From Dasypus novemcinctus (taxonomy: Eukaryota; Chordata; Mammalia; Cingulata; Dasypodidae), in assembly GCF_030445035.2 (NCBI RefSeq), contig NC_080702.1, positions 15,694,029 to 15,758,028 on the forward strand: a DNA stretch of 64,000 nt, written 5' to 3'. Positions 9,618 through 21,240 of the stretch are shown in pieces. The position numbers and the translations under genes are program-made. The notes under the pieces are model-generated. The model had not been told where the DNA came from. It did not search any database and was given only the letters and a program-made list of their open reading frames with translations. Position 1 is the first letter of the stretch. Each line of letters opens with the position of its first letter.

Positions 9618-12600
9618 CACTAATAGATAAATGGGACTTTCTCAAAATTAAAGCCTTCTGCACCTCAAAGGAGTTTGTCAAGAAAGTAAAAAGGGAACCC
9701 ACACAATGGGAGAAAAGATTTGGCAACCATCTATCTGATAAGAGACTTATAACTTGCATATATAAAGAACTCCTATATCTTGAAAATAAAAAGATAAACA
9801 ACCCATTTAAAAAATGGGAAAAAGATTTAAACAGACACTTCTCCAAAGAAGAAATACAAATGGCTAAAAAGCACATGAAAAAATGCTCCAAATCTCTAGC
9901 TATCAGGGAAATGCAAATAAAAACTACAATGAGATACCATCTTACTCCCATAAGGTTGGCAGTTATGAAAAAAAACAGAAGAATACAAATGCTGGAGAGG
10001 ATGTGAAGAAATGGGAACACTCATCCACTGCTCGTGGGAATGCAGAAGGATACAACCATTCTGGAGGACAGTTTGGCGGTTTCTCAAAAAACTAACCATA
10101 GATTTGCCATATGACCCAGCAATACCACTGCTTGGTATATACCCAGGAGAACTGAAAACAGGGACGCAAACCGATATATGTACACCAATGTTTATAGCAG
10201 CATTGTTCACTGTCACCAAAAGTTGGAATCAACCCACATGCCCATCAACAGATGAGTGGATCAATAAAATGTGGTATATACATACAATGGAATACTACTC
10301 GGCTTTAAGAACAAATACACTACAAACACACATGATAACATGGATGAATCTTGAGAACCTTATATTGAATGAAGCAACCTAGGCATTGAAGGACAAATAC
10401 TACACGACCTCAATGATATGAAATAAGCAAGCTGCCTCAGAGAGCTAGAGACTGGAAGATAGGCTTACAGGAAATCAGGGGTGGAGGAAGGATGTGAGCC
10501 AACGTCTGCAGGGGTGGAATCTATGATGAGCTGGAGGTAAGTATGAGCACAAAGAAGAGAGAAAATGGGGGAAAGGGGTTGCCTTTGGGTGGGGCTTTGC
10601 GGGTTTGAGGGGGCTGGTGATGGGCGGATGGGTAATAGTGCCCAAAATTTGGGGGGAGGGAGAGGCAACATACGAACATAGGAGAGTGTCAGGTGTTGGT
10701 TGAGAGTAAAATGCTGAGAAAACCGTATCAAAATATAATTAAGAGGGTTACCTGTTTAGGATGATCAGAGGGGATGGTCTGACACGGGACGGACTCCTGG
10801 GGAATGTCTGAATGCTCATTTTGCCAGGGTGGGTTGTACCATTGGGTAGAGACCCAAGTAGTGAGAGTGGGGGTGGACCCACATCCTGGGGAGGACTAAT
10901 GCCATCAAAAAAGAGGGAACTGTATCTCTCGAGAGAAAGGATGGCTCCCAGGGCATTAGGGCAGTTGAGCAAGTCAGGCCCTGAACACTGTTGCAAGTAT
11001 CTCTGGATGTGGCTCCTTGGGAAATGGCGATTGGCTGTCGCTGTGGGCCCCAAGGGGAGGGGAAAATGGATGTGGAATGGATGGAACCAAGGTAAATGTG
11101 GGGGTAAGAGAGGAGTTTCGCGAGAGTACACAAGATGGATATAAAACATGTAATATTACACCAAAAACATATAGGGGACTACAGACTAATAATGTAAACC
11201 ATAATGTAAAACATAGGATAACTAAAAATTTAGAAAACTGTATATCCTCAAGTATGGACCACAATGTAAGCACAGATGTCACCTTGTTTAAAAGCTATTG
11301 TCTCAGAGTCTGTACATCAGTTTAAGTAAATATGATATGAATAAGTTATAAGAATATCGCTGTGGAAGAGAAAAGGTTTTATGGTGGATGTATGGGAGTA
11401 CTGTATATTGTATATATGAATTGCTGTGATCTAAGGCTCTTGTGAAGAGAAGCTCAATAATTAGGGAAAAAGAAAAGAAAAAGATAGGATGTAGAATTTT
11501 TCTAAATCAATATGTATTCTATATCTAACCTTTAAACCCATCGCTATATTCCATTTTACTAGTAAGGGATCCTGACATTATATTGGGCTTCATTTTTCAG
11601 GAAGCTTTGGCTCACAGAGTGGTTCAACAATGGCGGCAGAGGAATACTGGTATAGGATGTTATTGACAGGTGCTATGTGGTTGACAGGGAGTTATACAGG
11701 ACATATGGCCAGGGTGCATGGTAATGTTTGGATATACTCATAGTGGCAACAATTAAAAACAACAGCTGGGGGGGGTACTGGTTTCCTGGCCGGGGGTGCT
11801 CTGTCGTGGTTCCTTGGGGAGCAGTGGCAGTCCTCCAAGGGCAACGGTAAGAACAAGGAAGGAATGAGGTCCAACAGTGAGCCCCTGATACTAATGACTA
11901 TGCTTGTGAGCCTATGCACCTGAAATAAGAACAAGGCCTAGAGCAGCACTGTGCCTAGGAGTTTCCTCCTGACAGCCTTCATGTTACTCAAATGTGGCCA
12001 GTCTCAAAGCCAAACTCAGCATGTAAATGCAATGCATTCCCCCCAGCATGGGACATGACACCTGGGGATGAGCCTCCCTGGCACCGAGGGATCACTACCA
12101 AGTTCCAGCTGATGATGCAACTAGAAAATGACCTTGAATTAAAGGACCAGCAGAATATCCCTGTCTATATATAATAACAGGAGTTTAAAATGCTGTTTGA
12201 CCTAATGTAAGGGGGAAATGGAAAGGAGAAATGAGTTAATATGGCTATGAGTCTCCAAAAACACTCTGGAGGTTGTCAGAAGGATTGCCCTTATGCACAC
12301 CTGAGCAGAGTCTCAGAGACAGATAAAGTAGATACAACCCCAGGTATGGGTTCTTTTGAGGGCTAAAGATACCCACAGGTTGTATGGTCATGGCAGATGG
12401 GGTTCACTGCCTTGTCAGTTGGCCCTTCTTTGGAGCTGGTGTTTCTGCGTGATGGAGCTGGACACAGATGGGATCTCTTTTCACAAGACTTTCTTGGTAC
12501 TTTACTGGAATTGTAGTTGGTGCTGGGGTTTAAGATATATCTAGGGGATTTGAATCTCTGGAATGACCATATAATAGCCAGGCCCTGAGCCTCAACAGAC

Positions 12601-13175
12601 TTCAACTCCTACACTCTGATTTATTGGACTTACCCCACTCAGCTAACATGGAGTTGAAGAATGGCAACCACCACACCATGGAGCCTAGAGTGTCTACAAC
12701 TGAAAGCAGGAGGATTGCATCCAGTATCCATGTGGAATCTAAGCCTTCTCTTGACATAGATGTGCAATGGACACAACCAATCCAAGATCCACAGAGAAAA
12801 TGAGGCATTGGTGTGGGAAAAGTGGCCATGGTGGCTGCTGGGTGTGGGGAACGGGAGGAAGAGATGAGATGGGGAGGCGTTTTCGGGACTTGGAATTGTC
12901 CTGGGTGGTGCTTCAGGGACAATTACCAGACATTGTAGATCCTCCCAGGGCCCACTGGATGGAACGTGGGAGAGTATGGGCTATGATGTGGACCATTGAC
13001 CATGAGGTACAGCGATGCCCAGAGATGTACTTACCAAATGCAATGGATGTGTCATGATGATGGGAGAGAGTGTTGCTGTGGGGGGAGTGGTGGTGGTGGG
13101 GGGCGATGGGGTTGAATGGAACCTCATATTTTTTGAATGTAATATTTTAAAAAAATGAATTAAAAAAAAAAAAAA
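9618..13175 (+). mobile_element. 5'-truncated L1 with long 3' UTR
   Basis: It begins inside the C-terminal part of ORF2 and ends in an A-rich tail at 13160-13175. Target duplication gagtccagtaa lies at 9607-9617 and 13176-13186. The C-terminal ORF2 sequence runs to about 10400 with frameshifts; the open piece 10011-10382 holds the L1 C-terminal motif around 'MWYIHTMEYYSA'. About 2.75 kb of 3' UTR follows (10400-13160) and aligns to 46574-49480 of the longer L1. No transposition is possible because ORF1, endonuclease and RT are missing. Confidence 0.95.
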
Positions 13176-13400
13176 GAGTCCAGTAAGAAGATTAATGTCT
13201 GGGTCAGGACTTAACTGAATTGACCTAATCAAAAAGTCATATTTAAAATAGGTTTACACACACAGGAATACTTCAGCTTTAAGAACATGATTTTTCATCA
13301 AACCATCACATTCCCTATTCAAGTTGATGTGAAATTAACCATCATTAGATTCATGAACTTACACAGGCTCAACTGCTTCCCTATCCTGGAAGCTAAGGAG

Positions 13401-16175
13401 ACTAGTTCACAGCTTAGCTTTGCCCCCAACCCTTCCTTCTCCCAGCTTTTCAGCTGATAGAAAAATCCAGGTTTGTAGCCTTTACCATTCTCTTCTGCAA
13501 TTTTGTTTGCTTTCTCTGTTGTCTATAACTCAGCTTTAAAAATGGAAACCCAATAAAAGGCATTTCTAATATTAAAATTATATGAGTAGAATAAATTGCA
13601 GTATTGTAGTATGATTGGACCCTTAAAGATGGACAGGTGATTTATGTTAAAAAAATATCCATTGAGAAATGATGGAAATTCAGATTCCCTTTTTCTACAG
13701 CACCGTGGACAATGGTGACAGGGACAAGAAACTCCAGGGGAGTGGGATTGGGGGCAGTGTCCCGCTGGTCCCCAAATGTGACCTTTCTGGTAACCACTTT
13801 GTCCTGAATGACAACTCTGACCAGGAGTTTGCTCTGGGCCTCCAGCCATCATGCTCACCTCTGGGTGGAGGCAGGCAGCCACTGAAGCCCCCAAGTGCCC
13901 AGAAGGGCCCTGAGGTAGGCCCTCATCCCAGCTTATGCTAGATGTGGCTGCGGCAGGCCAGCATGCTGCACTGGGACCCCTGTCCATCCACGCACTCAAG
14001 TCCCCTATCTCCTCCCCTGGGCATCAGAGCCCTGTGTGATCAGGTAGATGGCCCAAATTGAGGTTCCCCTCCAGCACACACGAGAGTCTCCTTCACCCTG
14101 GGCACTTCAGATCTACCTCCAAAATGTGGTGACTTTTCAGAGCCTGTTTCCTTAAAGGCTATGTGTTGAGTGACTCAACCGCATGAGGGTGTGTAAGGAA
14201 TAAGGCCGGGCAAATGCACGCCTAAAGGGCCTGGACTGAGGAGCCACTTGGCCAGGGAGTCTCCAGCCCTGGAAAAGCCCCTGAGTGTTAGCATAGGCAC
14301 CTACCTGTGATGGCACAGAGCAGTGATTCCCAGTTCCACCTGCAGGATGGGCCCACTTCCTGAGAGCTGGGGGCTTTGAGTGCTGGAGCCTGGGGCTTCT
14401 TTACAAAATGGGGAACAGAGCTGGGCTGAGAGGGGCTCCCTGCCAATAGACACTGAGGAGATCCCACTCTGGGCAGCACAAGGGTTGGCCTCCTTCCAGG
14501 GCTAACTCCCACCCTCACTGCACCATCTGGGTTGGCAGAAGATGGTGGAGGAAGGGGTCCTGCCCTGCCCTCCTCTTGGTGTCACTGACTACTGAAGGTT
14601 TACAGATCCACGCCCACTGGTGGATCTCACAGGCAGTGCATTCTGAGGCTCCTAGGACACCAATCTCCACTCAGACCGGGTCCAGGGTCAGGCAGATCAC
14701 ACTGGATTTGGGGTGTTTCTGGGTTCCCTGGGGGAGTTGACACAGAGCAGGCCCTGGGGGTTGGGCAGGCAGCCATTGGCTCCTTGCACATGCCCAGAGA
14801 GGGGCTCATTGCAAGTACCTTCCTCTGTCTAGGGAAGGACTCTGGGCATGAGCCCGACCACCCTGTGTGCTGTCCTTTACATCCTGGCTTTTGGAGCTCA
14901 GTACCCTGAGTGCCCCAAGGGCATTCTCACCTACCTCCTCCAAGGCTGGGGGAGGATGGCCCTGTCCTTACTGAGCACCTTCTTATCCAGATCCATTTTC
15001 AACTCCTCACTTTTCAATTAAGGAACAGAGTCCCAGAGAAAGGCGAAGCCCAAGGAGCACATGGTGGGCACAATCCAGAGGACCTGGATACTGCTGGCAT
15101 TTGAGGTGTGGGCCCAACTCTCTTGCATAGAAACTTTGAAAAGGACAGCCCCTAAATAATGGGGACCCCTGCCTGTTTCTCCCCATATGAAGCTCTTTTC
15201 TTCTCAGGATCCCCAAATGGCTTCATGAGCACTGCCCGAACACACACACACTGACCAAATGGGTAGGGACAATGTCCTGGGAGTCAGAGTAGGCCTGGAA
15301 CCAGGGAGGTGGCAAGGAGCCAGAGGGGTTAGAGTGAGCTCTGCCATGGGGCAGGACATCTTTGTCCTGTCGACGTATCCATAGCCCCATGCCTGGGAGA
15401 TGCCAGCCTGATGGGCAGTGGAATCTCAGAGGTTCCCAGGGTTCTGCCTGGGCAGGGACAAGCCCAGAATAAGCAGGAGAGAACAGAAGTGAGGTCTTCC
15501 CTCCACTGTTCTGAGCACCTGGAATTAAGATGAACTCCCAATATAGAGGGAGGTTACTGGAAAGAAGTCCTCAATTTCCTCTATAAATTGGGGTGCTTGG
15601 AATGGGTGACCCTAAGTGTGCCACAGCCTGGGAGGATTATTTGGCCTTGGTTCTCTATTGATAACCATGGTATTCTGGGGTGCTGGAAAATGTGTTCTAA
15701 ACCCTAGGTGTCCTACTGAACAGACACAGGCTTGGAGGATTGGGGAACTGATGACTTGTGCTAGATGCAGCAGAGCACAGGACCATCTATGGGGCCCAGG
15801 GACAGGTCAGACCTTGCAGGAGCCTTGAATCTGAAACTGAAAGGAACAGGAAGTCTTTGGAAGGTCTCACACCTGAAGGTGACTAAGACTGCTTTTCACA
15901 GAATTTAAAGCCTGTCCTGGCATGGACTGTGACACAAAGCCAAGGTGGTCATGACTTTCTCAAGATTACACTGCCAGAACTCAGCCCTGTTTTGCTTGTG
16001 TTCCCTGCTGCTTCCCACTCCATCTTGTAAATTCTTCCTTCTCTTAATATGTACATTGGCTACAGGTGTGACCAGTCCTCAAGTTTTCTAGGAATTTTCT
16101 CTGAGCTACCTGATCCTTTTCCAAGGAAGGATCAGGTAGATTTGATCCATTGTGCAGCAGGGTAAACTTGGGAAG
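13401..16175. other. Low-repeat region with one exon-like segment
   Basis: Moderately GC-rich, mostly single-copy within the window. It holds several short ORFs, none of which I recognise. Apart from the exon-like block at 13701-13914 I see no feature I can support. Confidence 0.45.
13701..13914 (+). other. Exon-like open segment of unknown identity
   Basis: A pyrimidine-rich acceptor (ttccctttttctacag, ending 13700) precedes the segment, and a donor (GAG then gtaggc at 13915) follows it. The segment is open in the frame that starts upstream at 13669 and continues past the donor to a stop near 13941. The encoded piece is Gly/Ser/Pro-rich at its end and contains 'VPLVPKCDLSGNHFVLN'. I recognise no family. 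It could be a real exon, a pseudogene exon or chance. No partner exon could be linked to it with confidence. Confidence 0.25.
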
Positions 16176-16580
16176 TGTTGGAGATTTGGATCCGAAGGGT
16201 ATCAGGAATGAGAGAGAAAAAGGAGAGTGAAATGAGAAAGAAAAAGAGTGAGAGAGCTGGGGTCAGGGGGTCTGTGAGTAGAGACTCATCAGACAACTTT
16301 ATTGTTTACAAGGGGCTCTCTATATACCCCAGTCTACATGACAAGCAGCAACAAGCAGTTAACTATTAGCATTACTAAGAAACTCAAAAAATCTTATCTC
16401 AAGGTACAAAGTCTAAGTGTTCTACTTACTACAAAAGGTTTGTGCTCATCTTTTCTTTCAGCCTTTAACAGCTTCAACCGGTTTGCCCAGAACTCTTAAT
16501 TACAGCATTCCTTACATTGCAAGCATAGCTAAGGAAACGGCATGTCTCCTTGTGAGACCACTGCACCTTGGTTTCCAACA
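16176..16580 (-). mobile_element. Solo LTR of the class II family, antisense
   Basis: It reads TGTTGGAGATTTGG...GGTTTCCAACA on the plus strand, the exact reverse of the family ends. It contains the reversed AATAAA ('ctttattgtttac' near 16298) and TATA ('ctctatatac' near 16318). Flanks gggaag (16170-16175) and cggaag (16581-16586) give a 6-bp target duplication with one mismatch. The ORF reading through it (16175-16369) is U5 purine-rich sequence. Confidence 0.92.
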
Positions 16581-18783
16581 CGGAAGGCTTGAGAAACAGA
16601 AAGACATGTCCAGGATCACAGATCAGGCAGGAGCAGGACGGTTGTGTACCAAGTTCAATCTCCTTAGACAGTTCTTGATGCCCCCAGACCTCAGCAAGGC
16701 AGGAAGAAGGACTGTATTGGTGAAATTCTGTACACTTGGGAAATTCAATAGGTCAGGGGGGTAAAGAGTCAGCAGCCCAGAGGGGACATTGGGAAGTTGT
16801 TATCCAGGAAGAGAGCACAGAGAAGGGGAAGCAGGAAGTTACCTCACTTCCCTGGAGACAGAACCCAAGAGAACTTGGAACCCCAGGAACCAAGTGCCCA
16901 CATTCTAGATACTAACCTAACAGCTCACTCAGGCCTAGATGCTCAAGAAATGTTCTTGTTGCTGCCTGCCTGCAGCCTTGGCCACAGGAAACCCCACAAC
17001 GAGAGCCTGATCCAACATTGCAGACTTTGGCTCAACCTTCAACCTCAAAGAATCTGGCCATTTGCCAGGAGGAAATCAAAGGTAACCCATGGAACCAGGG
17101 CAGGGGATGCAGGCCAGGCTGACACTGTTCTTATGAGCAGCCTCAGCACCTTCCACTCCCAGGATGGGTGTATAGAGGATACCAGGCTGGGCAGAAAGAG
17201 GTGATTGGGGGTGGACACCTGCTGGGCTCATTGTGTTCTTGTCCAGTTCATGACTGGCAGGGACAGGAGGAGAAGCCTGGGGTTGGCGCCCCTCTGCCCA
17301 GACATTGATCCAGATCTGCAGTTGTCATCTCTCTCCTGGGAAGAGGTCTATACCAATAGGGTCTTTGCCTCATCTGGAAATAGAACTTCATGTGTGGTTG
17401 CTCCTCTTGGTGATAACCAGTCAGGGTCCTGATGCCTTGTAGCCCTGCTGATGATTCTACCATTGCAGAGCCCCACCCACAAGACCAGCTCAGAGCAGGA
17501 TGTCGGTGTCATCAACACCTAAGCAGGGTGCTGGTGCATACTGCCACCAGCAGAAGCTGAAAGAGACAAGAAGTGAAATGGGAGCTGAGGGGTTCTCCAC
17601 ACCCAGGTCAAGGTCAAGACAGGGGACTTCAGGACCTAGATCCTACCCTGGCAGAATCTGCAGGTTCCCTGCCAGGAATTCCCTCTGTTGGAACTCAGGA
17701 CCACACCATTAGGAATCTAGGAATGCACACCACCCCAAACTCAGCCCCATTTGTGACCAGGTGCAATGTTGGTTGGATATCAGAAAAGAGCCCTTTATGA
17801 TGATTCACCTTCACATTAAACCACAACAGTCTTTGTTTTGGATCCTGCCTTGGTTGTTTACTCTACCTGTTCCTAGGTTCTCCCCATCCCCATGTTTTCT
17901 GCCTGCATTCAGCTAGACTGGCTCTCCATCCCTAAGCATCCTCTCATTTCCTAGGTTGTTTTTACCTAAAAAGTGGTGAGAAGATTACAATAAAATACAT
18001 ATTTTTGTGTAACTTGCCATCCAACGGAGCTCAATACTGTGACTCTTCCAGGTCAGGTGGTAGGGCTGCATCATGTTCCAAAAGGAGGCTAGGAACCTCA
18101 GAAGTTCAGCCTTCATGCCCTTAGACCTAGATGGGACTCCTTTCTTTTGTCATTTCAACTGGGCTTCAAGGAGTGTCATGTGACTTTGACTAGTCTAATA
18201 GTTCCAGATCACCCAGAATGGGCTACTAGAACTGGGTTGGCTTGTTCAAACATTATACACATTTAGAGTTTTAATGGCTGGGGCCAAATTCCTTGAAACA
18301 ATTCAGGCATCCAAAAGCAGACAGTGATGGTTGGTGGTTCCCTGCAGTCAGCTCATGTTGGGTGTGAATAGTCTCAAAACTTGTCCATCTGGTGACAGCA
18401 AGGCAGAATAATATTTACAATTGCCCCATTGGAAGGCGATCTACACTTGAATATTTTCAAGACCATTTGGAATTTCTCTTCCCTGTCATATCAGCTCGTT
18501 GCCTTGGGCAATCCAGAGTCTTCCTCCCATCCTGGAATCTCCAGGAATTTAGCCCTTACAGAATCTAGTATTGCCTTAGTCTCACATCCTCAAAACTCTT
18601 TCATTTGAAAAAGAGGAATGAAGCTATTTGAGGTCATTGAAGTTAACTACTTGAATCCAGGATTGGTCTCCCTTTGCCCTGTCACTAAGTGGCACCCATG
18701 ATACACCTCCTGCCACAGTCACTTGAGGTCAGTGATTTCCGGTTTGAAATTCAGGCATAACCATCTTTTTGGACATTTTACAG
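16581..18783. other. Low-repeat region with exon-like segments
   Basis: Largely unique within the window and without retroelement signatures that I can see. Short ORFs at 16797-17204, 17205-17432 and 17500-17800 are unrecognised. From 17800 to 18760 I see nothing supportable. Confidence 0.45.
16976..17081 (+). other. Exon-like segment, identity unknown
   Basis: It is bounded by an acceptor (ctgcctgcctgcag) and a donor (AAAG then gtaacc). It is open in one frame for about 35 codons, encoding a Pro/Gln/Glu-rich hydrophilic peptide containing 'EPDPTLQTLAQPSTSKN'. The length of 106 bp is typical of an internal exon. No homology was recognised and chance is not excluded. It lies about 1.7 kb upstream of the exon-like segment at 18784, in the same orientation. 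Confidence 0.25.
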
Positions 18784-19005
18784 CTGCTGACTGCATGTCC
18801 TTTTTTGTCCCAACATTCCACCTGCCAGTGTGAAAATGACATGGCTGAGATGAAAGGTCCCAGGTTGGTGCAGACAAGTTTCAGATCCAGCAAGAAGAAA
18901 ATGGAGCAGCACCAATTGGGCAGGGAGTATGGACTGATCCAACATCCTGGGGAACATGAAAGTGGTCTTCCCCACCAAGCAAACACTGATAAAAACGATC
19001 CCCAG
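18784..19005 (+). other. Exon-like segment with a faint homeodomain-helix-3 look
   Basis: Acceptor ...ggacattttacag and donor CCCAG then gtgagc enclose exactly 74 open codons (phase 0 to 0). The stretch 'LVQTSFRSSKKKMEQHQ' near codons 28-44 resembles a homeodomain recognition helix, but the invariant Trp, Asn and Arg positions are replaced, so it could not bind DNA normally. The candidate is a decayed PRD-class homeobox exon. However, homeobox genes of that class are often interrupted by an intron at this point, and this one is not. Treat the identity as speculation; the splice signals and open frame are what the sequence shows. The 2.2-kb tandem duplication begins immediately downstream. Confidence 0.25.
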
Positions 19006-21240
19006 GTGAGCACGATGCCCCTTCCATGGCCTCGAGTTTGCCAGACATTGCCATTGGACATTGGAGGTCAATTCATTTCTCTGATCCTCAGGTGGCTCCT
19101 TGGATGAGTACGGGGCTGCAGGACAAACAGCTACTAGTTATTGACAGGATCGAGTGGGAGGAGATATAGAAGTGTTGACCAAGTTAGTCCATGCGTGATG
19201 GGCTGTTAGAGAGCCTGGGATGGACAGAATGATTTTCCACTCACCTAGGGAGCAGGCTCTGACTCAGTCCTCAACTACAACAGGTCATAGTACAAACCTA
19301 TTTCCCTTTTTTAAAGATTGACACATCTGTCTCGGAGTTCTTCAACCAAGGTCTTGTCAAAATGCATTGAGGGGGCTGGAGAAGTAGAAGCTGCCAAATC
19401 TGACTTCTGGGAATGTGATGATTGGGCTCAATCAATAAATAGTGACTATGTATGTACGGAAATTACACAATTTAGTAGTTGAAGGAATGAAGGAGTAAAA
19501 TTCCCTGCTGCTTGGGGTTCATTCCACAGGGAGTCAAATACACTAGACCTCACAAGCACAGGGAGAACATGAATGTTAGGTGTGAAACCTTAATGTCTCT
19601 CTAGGGATAAGAAAGTCTCCAGGTCACTCAAGTACAAGGAAGACTCATGGACCTAAGGAAAATGTGTGTAGAATATACATAAACTACAAGGGCTTTAAAG
19701 TCCACAGTCAAGTCAGAAAGTTTAGGTGGGGATAGTCCCTGGGAAGCTCAAGACAGATCCCTGTGTCCCCAAAATTTCATGATTTACATCTTGGTTTCAT
19801 TTGTCACAAACTGCCCCATCATCTGAACAGAATCCATGGTCCCGGGGAGATGTGTTGAGCAAAATGCTAGAGTTTGCACGGATGTTCTGTCGTGGGTTCT
19901 CAGCTATAGGAAAAGCTAGGCTGTGCTCCTGCCACTAAGAGGAAAATAAGACTTGGATGAATTATACTCATAGGCACTCAAAAAATATGGCAGCTCTTGG
20001 TGACTGGGCCACAGGCTGAGATACACTTAGACCATGGGAATGTGGGGTAGAGGGCCCCACTGACTAGGTACTAAGTGCCCCTCTTTTTGAAACACAGTGC
20101 AAAGAGGGAAGTAGTCACTCCCTCCCCTGCCCACTGGAACTCAGATTCCTCGGTACAGAGAGCAGGGAAGACAGATGTGTGAAGGGTCTCTGACATAAGT
20201 AAGACTCGTTCAAATATTGGACACGAGCCTACTAGGTTGGACAATAGCCAGCAGTCTGCAGCTAGGGGATAAACAGTCTTAGCCATGTATAACAGTATTT
20301 TGGGAGTAGGTGCAGGGTCTGGGAATGGGCAGGGTTATGCAGAGGAGCCCTCTGAAACACACACTTGGATACTTTTGAGAGGGAAAATGGGATTAAAGGA
20401 AATCCTGTCTGATCTGTTGTCTACACTCCATTCACAGTGCCATCGGCTATCTATTCCAAACAAGGGTGGACCATGCCAGTGGGGAATTTCTCAGGCCCAG
20501 GTCATTCTTACCTACAAGGACTGGCTGGACTCCATAGATATGAATATGTGTGGCTTGATATTTCAAGGGATGTCCCATTATGCCCGTTATCTATTTCAGT
20601 TTCTGCAATCAATAGTCAACTCCAGAAGGTGAGGATATCTGCAAGTGGGTGCCTGTAGGCCTCAGCAGACTGTATGGGTGGAGAACCCAGCAAGATCTGC
20701 CTGGGCTGGGGTTCTCAAGGAATAAGAGGAAACTCAGAAGGGAAATAAGGTGGACCACTGCCTATAGAAGTTTCCTGGTTTAGTTGTGGTGGCTTTGGGT
20801 TTTTTCCATCTGAAATGATTGTGGCTATTTTCTGCCTTCTAAAAGAAAGCTGGAAAGGATGTCAGGGTGGGGGAACCCTTCTCTTCAAGTTGCAGTGTCA
20901 GCTCTATGGCTAGCTCCATGGCGGTGGTGTCTCTCCTTCTCCAGACACACCAAAAGGCAAAGGAGCACCTATAGACTGCTTTTTCACCATCTTTGCAGTA
21001 ACTGCCTATTTCATGGCTATTTCTAGGGTCCACCCTACATATGGCCACAGCTCTAAGAGCATTTGACAGCAATCCTAGGGTTGAGGAGACCTGTGAGCAG
21101 GCTGTCCTCACTGCCACCTGGCCAGAGGAGCCAGGAGAGAAGCTCGTGTCCTCCCACCTGGGCAAGGAGTTCCCTTTCTCCTGTGTGCTTCCAATGCATC
21201 ATCAATTCTCAAGGCCTACTCAATTGTTCCTGGACCAGCT
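19006..21240 (+). repeat. Tandem duplication, copy 1 (about 2.2 kb)
   Basis: Collinear with 21241-23456. Shared landmarks include 'gatcctcaggtgg'-like text, 'attccctgc(t/c)', 'gggatccatggtccc'-like, 'gatgttctgt', a 'gaggatat...gggtg' block, and nearly identical 20790-21200 against 23010-23450. Identity is highest at the 3' end. It is not a transposon as far as I can tell: no terminal repeats or poly-A. Confidence 0.8.
20438..20628 (+). other. Exon-like open segment inside duplication copy 1
   Basis: Acceptor ...ctccattcacag and donor CAGAAG then gtgagg bound 191 bp that stay open in two frames. In the frame VPSAIYSKQGW..., the matching part of copy 2 (from 22676) reads VPSTIYCKTSW... before a stop, so the beginning of this frame is conserved between copies while most of the rest is not. 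Candidates are a C-terminal exon of a duplicated gene, now dead in copy 2, or chance. A loose resemblance to the C-terminal region of DPRX-like homeobox proteins was noted from memory only. I would not name it. Confidence 0.3.

Noticed and set aside
9454..10020. 188-codon minus-strand ORF with hydrophobic residues
   Set aside because: It is the antisense of L1 ORF2 C-terminal sequence joined to unrelated flank; it crosses the L1 insertion boundary at 9618.
10011..10382. 123-codon ORF as a candidate gene
   Set aside because: It is the C-terminal part of L1 ORF2, confirmed by the parallel text at 46190-46573.
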